Source: an uncultured Lachnospiraceae bacterium (GTDB taxonomy: Bacteria; Bacillota; Clostridia; Lachnospirales; Lachnospiraceae). Taken from it: 60,040 bases of DNA. The stretch spans positions 1 through 60,040 of the forward strand of contig CAMNRH010000018.1 of the NCBI GenBank assembly GCA_946552115.1, given 5' to 3'. Both the position numbers and the translations under genes were made by a program. The notes beneath the pieces are model-generated. The model did not search any database, was not told the DNA's origin, and saw only the letters and a program-made list of their open reading frames with translations. Each line of letters opens with the position of its first letter. Within the stretch, counting starts at the first letter, position 1. Positions 51,876 to 58,920 of the stretch are shown one piece after another.

Positions 51876-52871
51876 TTAAAGAAATAAGGAAGATTGAAGT
51901 TTTTTCGCGGCACTCCTTTTAGCCTGTTCATCCTTATCTATCATTGAATGCCTATACACAGTTTTCATTACGTGATCGGTTTCCCATCCACCTATTTTCA
52001 ATATATCAGCCTCTGGAACGCCAAGCGCGGACATTTGGCTTGCAAAATAATGACGTAGTTTGTGCAAGGAAAAATGAGGTATCTCAAGTTTTTCTTCTAT
52101 TTTTGATAAGTATTGCGTAATTGAGTTTGGATAGCCCTTGTAAACATATCCCTGGTCCTTTATTTTTTCTGACAGGAATCGAGGTATGACAATAGAACGT
52201 GTACTTGCAATAGTCTTTGTTGTTTTTAAAACCCATTCGTTTTTTTCATTTTGTACCAAAGCTTTATTGATATGTACGACATCTTCTTTTATATCGTCTA
52301 TTGCCAATGCGCATATTTCCGATCTTCGCATTCCGTAGCAAGCTAATATGATTGGTATTTCAAATTTACTGCCCCTTATTTCTTCTAGTATTCTCTTTAT
52401 ATCGTCCTGTGACGGCGTATAAGGCTCATTTTTAATCTTTTGTGGAAGCTTTGTATAAATTTTCATATCCGGCCTATAAGCGCCTAAAACAGCCGATATG
52501 AAGCCGTGGTAGTTGCGTACGGTCTTGGGGGATTTCTTTTCCGATAACCCATTTATCAGTTTATTGATTTCTATTTGCGTAATATCCATTATTCTTAATT
52601 CTTTGAACCAATCGGGAATACGATTCGCGGTATTCGAATATTCTTTCACAGTGCTAGGAGAAAGCACATTTTTTTTCATGTCGATATATCCGGAAGCGGC
52701 TTCTTTGAAAGTAATTACAGATTGATGTTCCCGAACTTTGTCAAGTTCCTTTGCTATAGCCTGCACCGCTTCTTTTTGTGTAGGTTTTCTGTCAAAAACA
52801 ACGGAATAAGTCTTTCCCTTATACATTTTCCGCACCCGGTAGGAGCCGGAAGGGAGCTTTTCAATCTTCAT
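51876..52871 (-). CDS. int: Tyrosine-type site-specific integrase
   Basis: A 331-residue phage integrase: N-terminal arm-binding region (PSGSYRVRK...GKTYSVVF), core-binding SAM-like domain, and a catalytic domain with the first Arg in YGMRRSE, HKLRHYF (His-x-x-Arg), GGWET and the nucleophile Tyr in KTVYRH. It points toward the tRNA-Pro gene, as usual for elements inserted at tRNA 3' ends. Confidence 0.95.
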   Translation of the reverse strand: MKIEKLPSGSYRVRKMYKGKTYSVVFDRKPTQKEAVQAIAKELDKVREHQSVITFKEAASGYIDMKKNVLSPSTVKEYSNTANRIPDWFKELRIMDITQIEINKLINGLSEKKSPKTVRNYHGFISAVLGAYRPDMKIYTKLPQKIKNEPYTPSQDDIKRILEEIRGSKFEIPIILACYGMRRSEICALAIDDIKEDVVHINKALVQNEKNEWVLKTTKTIASTRSIVIPRFLSEKIKDQGYVYKGYPNSITQYLSKIEEKLEIPHFSLHKLRHYFASQMSALGVPEADILKIGGWETDHVMKTVYRHSMIDKDEQAKRSAAKKLQSSLFL

Positions 52872-52952
52872 AGCATCATCCTCCTTAAAAATTGGTATAA
52901 AAATAACAGCCTGTGGCTCTTTCTAAAATGGAAATAACCACTTGCAAGCTGT

Positions 52953-53002
52953 CCCCGAAGATGATACAATATTTTTTGAACGTACATTAGTATCTTTCGG
53001 GG
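52953..53002 (-). promoter_or_regulatory. Long imperfect hairpin upstream of int
   Basis: CCCCGAAGATGATAC (52953-52967) and GTATCTTTCGGGG (52990-53002) form an imperfect stem around an AT-rich loop, about 80 bases before the int start on the int strand. It may regulate int expression or be a terminator for the upstream lysogeny genes. Confidence 0.4.
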
Positions 53003-53058
53003 CTAGTGTCTATTTTAATCCGTTCGGTGCTGGTAACACTGGGCGGTTTTCTTATTTA

Positions 53059-53259
53059 TCATTTTGTTTTCCATCTGTGCCCGCAGTCCGTACAGAACAC
53101 TTCATACTTTCCCCTTTTTCCAGCAAATCCGGCGAGTGTACCAATTCCGCCCGTAAGCAGAGCGCCTCCAACAGCTTTTCCTACAGAGAAACCCTTCCTA
53201 TTGTTTCCCATAACTTGTATATTCGTGCTTCTACATCTTGGACATTTTAATTTTGCCAT
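53059..53259 (-). CDS. Small zinc-ribbon protein with glycine-rich hydrophobic centre
   Basis: A 66-residue protein with CPRC at residues 6-9 and CTDC near the C-terminus, forming one zinc ribbon around a Gly-rich hydrophobic segment (VGKAVGGALLTGGIGTLAGFAGK). GGGAGG precedes the ATG. Found in many phages and chromosomes, function unknown. Part of the leftward lysogeny module. Confidence 0.8.
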   Translation of the reverse strand: MAKLKCPRCRSTNIQVMGNNRKGFSVGKAVGGALLTGGIGTLAGFAGKRGKYEVFCTDCGHRWKTK

Positions 53260-53308
53260 AGTTTCCTCCCTTTCCTCATTTGTTTATTAAATCGCCGTAA
53301 CGGTTTAA

Positions 53309-53689
53309 TCATTCCTCAACTTTTCCAACTACTTTCCCAATTAGACGTACATCTTCGTTTCCTGGAATATCGTCATACTTTTTATTTCTGGAAACAAGCC
53401 CGTCTTTTCCATATTCTTTCAAGAAACATTCATTATTGATAGTGAATATACCGACTTCCCTAGGATTTATACAATCTACCTTTTTGATATACAGTTTTTC
53501 TCCATCAGAATAGTCAGGCTCCATAGAATCACCGTTTACACCTATAATAAAGTCTGCATTTGCGTCCGGGGCTTCAATGGTGTCTGTTGGAATATCGTCA
53601 AATATAAACCCAGTTCCGGCACAGGCAATCTTCCCATAGTAAGCCCACAGCCTTAACGGAACAATTTCCTCCGAAACCTCCACATCCAT
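53309..53689 (-). CDS. S24 / LexA-like peptidase domain protein (C-terminal part of a CI-like repressor)
   Basis: A 126-residue S24 domain: CAG (Ala-Gly cleavage-site-like), GDSMEPDY with the catalytic Ser, and the catalytic Lys in CFLKEYGK. It starts six bases after, and in the same frame as, the amber stop of the helix-turn-helix gene. Together they would give a normal 258-residue CI/LexA-like repressor that self-cleaves with RecA. GGAAAAGG eight bases before its ATG could allow independent translation. Confidence 0.85.
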   Translation of the reverse strand: MDVEVSEEIVPLRLWAYYGKIACAGTGFIFDDIPTDTIEAPDANADFIIGVNGDSMEPDYSDGEKLYIKKVDCINPREVGIFTINNECFLKEYGKDGLVSRNKKYDDIPGNEDVRLIGKVVGKVEE

Positions 53690-53692
53690 CCT

Positions 53693-54085
53693 CTAAACCT
53701 TTTCCAACTGCTCTTTTTGTTCCCTCAGCTTCTCCGCAATAGCATATTCCCTATCCAGTACCGTATCAACTACGACTGCCCCGTCCGGGGAGTGGGTGGA
53801 GATAAGGCGGTATTTTTCTACCATGTCAACTTCTTTCATATTAAGTTGTAGACTGCCATCTTCTTTGTAACCGTCATATCCGAAAGTTCCCAATATATCT
53901 TTTATTCCGTATATGTCACATAATTTCATAAGAATTTCAATATCTGGTCGGCTATTCCCATTTTCCCAACTGTATACAGTTTTTTGAGATGCTTTATATC
54001 CCTGTTTTGTCAGAATCTTAGAAACTTGCTCCACTGTCATTCTGGAATTTAACCTTGATTCTCTCAAAACACTTCCGATTTCCAT
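53693..54085 (-). CDS. XRE-family helix-turn-helix repressor (N-terminal part of a CI-like repressor)
   Basis: A 130-residue protein with an XRE helix-turn-helix (residues about 5-65, SQKTVYSWENGNSRPDIEIL) and a charged linker. It ends with an in-frame TAG; the reading frame continues into the S24 domain after one Arg codon. It is the first gene of the leftward lysogeny transcript and probably binds the three operators at 54143-54221. Confidence 0.88.
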   Translation of the reverse strand: MEIGSVLRESRLNSRMTVEQVSKILTKQGYKASQKTVYSWENGNSRPDIEILMKLCDIYGIKDILGTFGYDGYKEDGSLQLNMKEVDMVEKYRLISTHSPDGAVVVDTVLDREYAIAEKLREQKEQLEKV

Positions 54086-54108
54086 ATGCTAACCTCCTTT
54101 CACTATGT

Positions 54109-54137
54109 AACATATCATAAAATTTTTCACACGTCAA
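54109..54137 (-). promoter_or_regulatory. Leftward repressor-maintenance-type promoter
   Basis: On the minus strand TTGACG (54137-54132), 17 bases, TATGTT (54114-54109), 24 bases before the repressor start. Operator 1 lies just upstream of its -35 box, where bound repressor could repress or activate. Confidence 0.65.
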
Positions 54138-54142
54138 TAAAA

Positions 54143-54221
54143 TTTCTAACTTTCTTAGAAAAAGGTATTGACATTCTGATTAAATTAGAATATGATGTAA
54201 TTGTTCTAAGAAACTTAGAAA
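54143..54221 (+). promoter_or_regulatory. Phage switch: three operators and the rightward early promoter
   Basis: Three 19-bp sites with consensus TTCTRA-N5-TTAGAA: 54143-54161, 54173-54191 and 54203-54221, centres exactly 30 bases apart. The rightward promoter TTGACA (54168-54173), 17 bases, TATGAT (54191-54196) is built around the middle operator, which fills its spacer. Repressor binding should shut it off. Confidence 0.85.
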
Positions 54222-54236
54222 CGGAGGTGAGAGAAA

Positions 54237-54500
54237 ACGAAGAAAAAGCCGGACAAGCATTATTATGAACTGATGGATATATTTCATGAACAGAGTGCAA
54301 AGATGGAGCCGAAAGAGTTGAGGAAGTTACATAAGGAAATAACCAAATATACATGGTTCGGCGTTCCATTCATGTACCGATACCCAGACTTTCCATTATA
54401 TTTTTCAATATGCTGCTTACTTCTCGTAATATTTCGGCAAGAAGTGGAATGGTTAATATGTCGTATGATTCAAGTAGCGCAATTATGGAAATGGTGGTAG
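54237..54500 (+). CDS. Early phage protein of unknown function with apparent ACG start
   Basis: The first rightward gene after the early promoter. GGAGG at 54223-54227 is nine bases before ACG at 54237, after which the frame reads KKKPDKHYYELMDIFHEQ without interruption to a stop at 54500 (87 residues). The first in-frame ATG (54273) has no ribosome-binding site. The C-terminal half is hydrophobic and overlaps the leftward gene at 54370 on the other strand, so its real extent is uncertain. No family recognised. Confidence 0.5.
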   Translation, partial: TKKKPDKHYYELMDIFHEQSAKMEPKELRKLHKEITKYTWFGVPFMYRYPDFPLYFSICCLLLVIFRQEVEWLICRMIQVAQLWKWW

Positions 54501-54741
54501 GAATCAAGAAGCGGAGTGAATCTTTTCTCTTTATTCGCAAATACATTTTACCAGGATTCATCCTTTTGTAATATGTTTGCTTTAGTTTTCCGTAACCAGA
54601 TATTTTTATCATTCCATAACTACGGAGAGTGTCTAAAGAGGATTGCTTGAAAAACAATGAAGATTTTAGTATCGGTATCAATCTTAAAATCCATTTTTCA
54701 TAAAATGAAAGTTCGATATTTGAAAAATCTAATTGTTGCAT
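54370..54741 (-). CDS. Leftward membrane-associated hypothetical protein (possible lysogenic conversion gene)
   Basis: A 123-residue protein with a basic middle region (KKISGYGKLKQTYYKR-like) and a hydrophobic helix near residues 78-105 (RFLIPTTISIIALLESYDILTIPLL). It is read against the early genes from an extended -10 promoter with AAAGGAG eight bases before ATG. Its leader is identical over 39 bases to that of the gene ending at 55199. Such isolated, oppositely oriented genes in lysogeny regions are often morons, for example superinfection exclusion; this is inference. Confidence 0.6.
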   Translation of the reverse strand: MQQLDFSNIELSFYEKWILRLIPILKSSLFFKQSSLDTLRSYGMIKISGYGKLKQTYYKRMNPGKMYLRIKRKDSLRFLIPTTISIIALLESYDILTIPLLAEILREVSSILKNIMESLGIGT

Positions 54742-54746
54742 ATGCT

Positions 54747-54785
54747 TTTCTCCTTTGCATTTGATAAGGAGATTATAACACAGAA
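54747..54785 (-). repeat. 39-bp promoter/leader repeat, copy 1
   Basis: Identical to 55707-55745. On the minus strand it holds an extended -10 (TGTTATAAT), then CTCCTT and AAAGGAG, which can pair and partly hide the ribosome-binding site of the gene starting at 54741. Confidence 0.9.
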
Positions 54786-54794
54786 GGAGGTGAT

Positions 54795-55025
54795 ATGTTG
54801 AGTAACTATACTAAAAATTTATCTGATTATGTGAAAAAGAGGGGAATCAATCTTTCCAAAGTAGCCAGAGATACAGGTCTTTCTTATCCTGCTCTGTATA
54901 GCAGTTTGATGGATTCAGAAAGGAATAGAGACTTGCGTGACTATGAATTTATGAGTATTTGCTTTTTTCTCGGTGTTGACCCCAGAGAATTTGCAGACAA
55001 AGAGCCGGACAAGGTGCTGATGTGA
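54795..55025 (+). CDS. Cro/XRE-like helix-turn-helix protein
   Basis: A 76-residue DNA-binding protein with a helix-turn-helix at about residues 18-45 (NLSKVARDTGLSYPALYSSLM). AAGGAGG precedes the ATG. Being the small helix-turn-helix protein downstream of the early promoter, it is a candidate Cro or early regulator. Confidence 0.8.
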   Translation: MLSNYTKNLSDYVKKRGINLSKVARDTGLSYPALYSSLMDSERNRDLRDYEFMSICFFLGVDPREFADKEPDKVLM

Positions 55026-55038
55026 GGAGGTGTAACAA

Positions 55039-55251
55039 ACGGATTCCGAAAAAACAATCCTTGTTGGAGATAGAGCGGTTGTAATGGACTACACAAAAGA
55101 AAACGCAACATCAATCTTGTGTCAAGCCATGTTTGACGAAACAGTCAGATTGAGGAAATGTACAAACAGGAAAGAACGGGAAAACATAAGGAGCTTTATC
55201 AAGGAAGCTTATTCATTATTTCTTGAAGAAAATCCCCGTAGTGAGCGCTGA
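55039..55251 (+). CDS. Small phage protein with apparent ACG start
   Basis: GAGGAGG (55024-55030) is followed eight bases later by ACG at 55039 and an open frame of 70 residues (DSEKTILVGDRAVVMDYTK...) ending in TGA. The GTG inside the ribosome-binding site is followed at once by TAA, so it cannot be the start. The first in-frame ATG is 15 codons in (55084) without a well-placed site. Its 3' end overlaps the leftward gene at 55199. No family recognised. Confidence 0.5.
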   Translation, partial: TDSEKTILVGDRAVVMDYTKENATSILCQAMFDETVRLRKCTNRKERENIRSFIKEAYSLFLEENPRSER

Positions 55252-55702
55252 AATATATTTCAATCGCGTATCCGCAAAAGGCAGAAATTAACCAAAATAC
55301 TATATTTGATAGGAAAATTATTATTTGCGGAGCATTTATGTTTAGGCTCTCAAGAACGTATTTTGGTAGGAAAATCCAATAAAATGGATTAAAGCATTGA
55401 AATAGCCTAAATCTGTAAACACCAATAGTTCTGTTGAAAATAGTATGAAGATGGATCCGAAAATCTTTATCTGACAAAAAATATGATGCTTTTTGTTGTA
55501 TATCTATTTTTCGGGATTGAACAATGGCGATTTCGTTTGTTTTTGCATTATTAAACAGGCTTTCAACAAAAGGAATAAGTGTATCAATATTTTTAGGCTG
55601 CTTTTTAAAAGAGTAGTAACAGATGTGTGTTCCTATCAGCCGTAACAGGTTTAACAAGAATTTTAGGAAAACAATAATCAAAAACATAAAAACAGCGTAC
55701 AT
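55199..55702 (-). CDS. Leftward membrane protein of unknown function
   Basis: A 167-residue protein with an N-terminal membrane helix (about residues 2-25, FMFLIIVFLKFLLNLL) and one or two more near 125-150. I chose ATG 55702, seven bases after AGGAG, over an in-frame ATG at 55720 that lies inside the shared leader. It is A+T-rich, reads against the early genes, and shares its 39-bp promoter/leader with the gene at 54370, although the proteins do not look alike. Confidence 0.65.
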   Translation of the reverse strand: MYAVFMFLIIVFLKFLLNLLRLIGTHICYYSFKKQPKNIDTLIPFVESLFNNAKTNEIAIVQSRKIDIQQKASYFLSDKDFRIHLHTIFNRTIGVYRFRLFQCFNPFYWIFLPKYVLESLNINAPQIIIFLSNIVFWLISAFCGYAIEIYFSAHYGDFLQEIMNKLP

Positions 55703-55706
55703 GAAA

Positions 55707-55745
55707 TTTCTCCTTTGCATTTGATAAGGAGATTATAACACAGAA
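55707..55745 (-). repeat. 39-bp promoter/leader repeat, copy 2
   Basis: Identical to 54747-54785, exactly 960 bases away. A TTGTCT 18 bases upstream of the TATAAT on the minus strand could serve as -35 for this copy. Confidence 0.9.
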
Positions 55746-55792
55746 ATATTTAGAGAGACAAGCAGTTGCAGGAAGCGTAGGAGGTGAGGGAA

Positions 55793-56047
55793 ACGAAAAA
55801 AATATGTGACCATTGTGGGGAAGTCATAAAAAAAACAGAATACCAATTTTCAATAACTTCCCCATTGAAATTTGATAGTTATTGTGCTTGTTCGGAAGAA
55901 TGTTTTAAAAATCTTCTTCATAAGAACGGCATAGCAACATATCCAGCATGGGATAAAAAAAGCATGAAAATTTCAAGAGTGTCTCTTGCGGCATCTATTA
56001 TCGCACTTACTACTATTATTATCCGCATAATATTGACACTGCTATAG
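55793..56047 (+). CDS. Zinc-finger-like small membrane protein with apparent ACG start
   Basis: TAGGAGG is followed eight bases later by ACG at 55793 and the frame KKICDHCGEVIKK..., 84 residues to a TAG. Cys residues (CDHC, CACSEEC) suggest zinc binding, and residues about 62-84 form a membrane helix. An in-frame GTG at 55784 is possible but lies within the ribosome-binding site. No family recognised. Confidence 0.6.
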   Translation, partial: TKKICDHCGEVIKKTEYQFSITSPLKFDSYCACSEECFKNLLHKNGIATYPAWDKKSMKISRVSLAASIIALTTIIIRIILTLL

Positions 56048-56138
56048 CAACTATAGATATCATGATTGCCACAACAGACAATGCAATAGAATTTGTTTAT
56101 AAGTACAATGCAACGTGTTTTTTGGAGGAGGTGAAAAC

Positions 56139-56276
56139 GTGTACATATCAGAATTTATTTTAGGTGTTTTGTCCGGAGCCTTAGGAATGTTTGTTCTTCT
56201 TATTCTATCTTCTCTGGTTCTTTCATCAAAAATTGATAAGGAGGTTGATGAAGATGCCAAGAGTGACAATCAATAA
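56139..56276 (+). CDS. 45-residue single-helix membrane protein (GTG start)
   Basis: GGAGGAGG followed by GTG at 56139 and 45 codons to TAA. The first 30 residues are a membrane helix (FILGVLSGALGMFVLLILSS), followed by a charged tail. It overlaps the next gene by 23 bases. Small membrane proteins at this place are common in Firmicutes phages; function unknown. Confidence 0.6.
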   Translation: MYISEFILGVLSGALGMFVLLILSSLVLSSKIDKEVDEDAKSDNQ

Positions 56277-56493
56277 GAAAAAGTACCTGCAAACGGATTT
56301 ACGGGAATGGATAAAGGGCCGCATGGACACTCTGGGGTTGAAACAAAGACATATGGGGGAGCTGCTCAATATTACCTCACAGGCATTTGGATGTAGATGC
56401 AGAAAAGGAAAATTTGATAATACACAGCTCTACATCATATTTAAGGAACTGAAAGCAACGGATGAAGAGATTCTAAGGCTTATGAAATTATGA
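56254..56493 (+). CDS. Helix-turn-helix phage protein
   Basis: A 79-residue protein with a helix-turn-helix around residues 27-50 (LKQRHMGELLNITSQAFGCRCRKG). AAGGAGG lies nine bases before ATG 56254. Probably an early regulator or excisionase-like factor; the role is not clear. Confidence 0.75.
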   Translation: MPRVTINKKKYLQTDLREWIKGRMDTLGLKQRHMGELLNITSQAFGCRCRKGKFDNTQLYIIFKELKATDEEILRLMKL

Positions 56494-56506
56494 AAGGAGG
56501 ACAAGC

Positions 56507-56707
56507 ATGGTAGAGGATAAGCAGAAAATATGCGACTTACTCATACCGGTGTTAAGGGAGATGAATGGATTCCGGCATATATTAAGGCTGGAATACTGGG
56601 GAGACCGGGGGCTTGTATATATTATTTTTGCAGCCGGCGCTCAGATACCCGTGGATGCGGGAAAGACATCTGCGGAAATGATAAGGAACATTGTGAAAAT
56701 AAGATAA
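56507..56707 (+). CDS. Small phage protein of unknown function
   Basis: A 66-residue protein starting MVEDKQKICDLLIPVLREM behind AAAGGAGG. Mixed alpha/beta composition with a central Tyr/Ile-rich strand and no membrane helix. No family recognised. A 9-bp hairpin follows immediately. Confidence 0.7.
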   Translation: MVEDKQKICDLLIPVLREMNGFRHILRLEYWGDRGLVYIIFAAGAQIPVDAGKTSAEMIRNIVKIR

Positions 56708-56708
56708 A

Positions 56709-56747
56709 AAGAGCGCTTACATAAGCCCTGCAAGGCGAGAAGCGCTC
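56709..56747 (-). terminator. Hairpin after the 66-residue protein gene
   Basis: Perfect 9-bp stem AGAGCGCTT / AAGCGCTCT (56709-56717, 56739-56747). T-run only on the minus strand, so it would terminate leftward transcription or act as an RNA processing hairpin rightward. Confidence 0.5.
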
Positions 56748-56831
56748 TACATAACAACCAATTATATCATAGCTTAAAAGAGAGGAAGAATCAAGATAAT
56801 TATTGGGAAATGCGAAAGGAATGGTGGATGC

Positions 56832-56999
56832 ATGATACAGGGATGCGATAATTGGGAAACGTCCCAGAGAGAGGAGCCGGAGCCTGAGATTTATTGCGTG
56901 GAATGCGGCGCTCCGCTATAAAAGAGGGACGCACTTTATACGATTAATGGCTGGATGTGTGGGTATTGTTTGGAGGATTTATACGGGGAAATGGTATAA
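56832..56999 (+). pseudogene. Zinc-ribbon protein gene interrupted by an in-frame TAA
   Basis: From ATG 56832 the frame reads MIQGCDNWETSQ...YCVECGAPL and stops at TAA (56919-56921), then continues in the same frame as KRDALYTINGWMCGYCLEDLYGEMV to a second TAA at 56997. The first Cys pair (CVEC) and second pair (CGYC) would together make one zinc ribbon, so the stop probably breaks an intact gene of about 55 residues. The frame is also open upstream to an ATA at 56796. Confidence 0.55.
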
Positions 57000-57094
57000 A
57001 AAATAAAACTGAATATAGAGCGCCGGACAAATGCCGGCTGAAAAAGCAGATACAGGATTATGAAACGGAAGAAAGAGAGGATAGGGAAAAATGA
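56996..57094 (+). CDS. Possible 32-residue phage protein with ATA in the start position
   Basis: An open frame (KNKTEYRAPDKCRLKKQIQDY...) runs from ATA at 56996 to a TGA that overlaps the ATG of the ATPase gene (ATGA). The coupling overlap and phage-like composition support it; the missing ATG and weak ribosome-binding site argue against. Tentative. Confidence 0.3.
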   Translation: MKNKTEYRAPDKCRLKKQIQDYETEEREDREK

Positions 57095-58521
57095 GAGTAT
57101 CAAAAATCATCATCAAGAATCTTTTTGGAATCACGGAGAAAGAATTAGACAGCCGCAGCGTGGAGCTGATTGGCGAGAACGGAACCGGGAAGACGTCAGT
57201 AATTGACGCTATCAAGTATGCGCTGACCAATAAATCGGACCGAGACTACATCGTGCGGAACGGCGAGACAGAGGGCGAAATTATCATTGAGACAGATACT
57301 GGGTTGAGCATCAAACGTAAACCCCGGACAACACAGACAGATTATAAGTCTGTCAAGCAGAATGGAAATATCATACCGTCTCCGGAGGCGTTTCTGCGCG
57401 ACATCATCACCCCCCTGCAGCTGCAGCCGATGGAGTTCATGCGCATGGGAAAGAAAGAGCAGAATGCCACAATTCTTAACATGATTGATTTTCCGTGGAA
57501 CATGGAGACAATTCGGGAGTGGTTCGGGGAAATACCGGCAGATGTGAACTATGATCAGAATATTCTTTCTGTGTTGAACGACATACAGGCAGAGAACGGT
57601 ACATATTTCCAGAGCAGACAGGACGTAAACAGGGATATCAGGGCAAAGAGAGCTTTTGTTGAGGATATAAAGAAAGCTCTTCCCGTGGATTATGATGGCA
57701 ATCAGTGGGTAGATGCCAATGTCGGGGAACTGTACACACAGATTGAGAAAATCCGTAAGTCTAATGAGCAGATTGAAAAAGCAAAGCAGTTGAAAGACGG
57801 ATACGAAAACAAACTCCGGGCGATTGAAGCCGATAGAGATATTGCTTTATCTGCCCTCAACAGCGAGATGGCGGCGAAAGAGCGAAGTATTGAGACGCAG
57901 CTTGCCGCTTTGAAAGAACAGATTAATTCTCTTGAAAAAGAGAAAGCGGGTTTATCTTCTGTGAGAGCAGACCGGGAAAAGGTTATTCAGAGCGAATACA
58001 GGGAGAATGTAGCAAAACATGATTCCACTGTTGCAGCTTATGCAGAATACGTCAACATGGCACCGCAACCGATAGCCCACCTATTAAAACAGGCAGAGGA
58101 TACTGAGAAAATGAAGTCCCATATCAACGAGTGGCGCCGGATGCTATCCTTGCAGGGAGAAATTGAGCAGCTTACAGAGAAATCTACTTCTTATACTGAA
58201 AAGATTGAGAAAGCCCGGAACCTGCCCGGTGAGATTTTGGAGAAAGCGACGATTCCAATTGAGGGACTGTCTGTAAAAGATGGCATTCCGCTTATCAATG
58301 GACTTCCGGTAAGCAATCTGTCAGAGGGTGAAAAATTAGATTTATGTATTGATGTGACTTTGCAGAATCCGGCTGGATTGCAGATTATTCTCATTGATGG
58401 AGTAGAGAAGATGTCAACAGAAATGCGAGTGCGGTTGTATAACAAATGCAAGGAAAAGGGATTACAGTTTATTTCTACCAGAACAACGGATAACAAGGAA
58501 CTGGCCGTGATTGAACTGTAA
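57091..58521 (+). CDS. SMC/RecF-like AAA ATPase
   Basis: A 476-residue phage ATPase of the Rad50/RecF type: Walker A GENGTGKTS (about residues 28-36), a long coiled-coil centre (about 205-380), signature-like NLSEGEKLDLCID and Walker B LQIILIDGVEKM. In related phages it accompanies a PD-(D/E)XK nuclease and recombination genes, and a fragment of such a nuclease follows here. Probably acts in phage DNA replication or recombination. Confidence 0.88.
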   Translation: MRVSKIIIKNLFGITEKELDSRSVELIGENGTGKTSVIDAIKYALTNKSDRDYIVRNGETEGEIIIETDTGLSIKRKPRTTQTDYKSVKQNGNIIPSPEAFLRDIITPLQLQPMEFMRMGKKEQNATILNMIDFPWNMETIREWFGEIPADVNYDQNILSVLNDIQAENGTYFQSRQDVNRDIRAKRAFVEDIKKALPVDYDGNQWVDANVGELYTQIEKIRKSNEQIEKAKQLKDGYENKLRAIEADRDIALSALNSEMAAKERSIETQLAALKEQINSLEKEKAGLSSVRADREKVIQSEYRENVAKHDSTVAAYAEYVNMAPQPIAHLLKQAEDTEKMKSHINEWRRMLSLQGEIEQLTEKSTSYTEKIEKARNLPGEILEKATIPIEGLSVKDGIPLINGLPVSNLSEGEKLDLCIDVTLQNPAGLQIILIDGVEKMSTEMRVRLYNKCKEKGLQFISTRTTDNKELAVIEL

Positions 58522-58576
58522 AAGAAATATGCAGGGCAGTTTAACGGCTGTTCTGCTAAATAGGAGGATTAGGGAA

Positions 58577-58897
58577 ATGACACAAAAGGAATACAGAGAA
58601 GCTGAAGGAATTAGTAGGTCGGAACTTTTCAAGATTGCACGTTCCCCGATGCATTTTAAATATGCGGTGGAGAATCCGGAAGATTCACCGTCACTGGCGT
58701 TTGGTAGGGCATTGCACAAATATGTTCTGGAAAAGGATGATTTTATCAATGATTTTATTATTCTGCCTGAGATTAACAGGAGAACAAAATCCGGAAAAGA
58801 TGAGTATGAAAGATACCGGACAGAGGCATTCAACAGCGGAAAGGAACTGGTAACCCAGAGTTTGGCTATATCGGTATTCTGTGGTACGAGGAATTAG
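58577..58897 (+). CDS. PD-(D/E)XK nuclease-like protein, N-terminal fragment
   Basis: Starts MTQKEYREAEGISRSELFKIARSPMHFKYA behind TAGGAGG, the beginning of a phage exonuclease-like family (DUF3799 type, usually around 300 residues). Only about 93 residues match; after GKELVTQ the frame runs 13 unrelated residues to a stop. The rest of the gene, including the nuclease centre, is missing, and the DNA becomes terminase sequence in another frame from about 58858. Confidence 0.75.
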   Translation: MTQKEYREAEGISRSELFKIARSPMHFKYAVENPEDSPSLAFGRALHKYVLEKDDFINDFIILPEINRRTKSGKDEYERYRTEAFNSGKELVTQSLAISVFCGTRN

Positions 58898-58920
58898 ACC
58901 AGTTCGCCGGAGATTCCGAA

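Noticed and set aside
54086-54268. Sixty-codon rightward open frame across the phage switch.
   Set aside because: It runs through the operators and promoters and has no ribosome-binding site; the DNA is explained by regulatory sites.
53693-57000. Stop-codon reassignment in the prophage, suggested by in-frame TAG and TAA.
   Set aside because: Both codons are used as ordinary stops nearby (for example the TAG ending the gene at 56047 and TAA at 56276), and long genes such as the integrase and ATPase contain no internal stops, so nonsense mutation is simpler.
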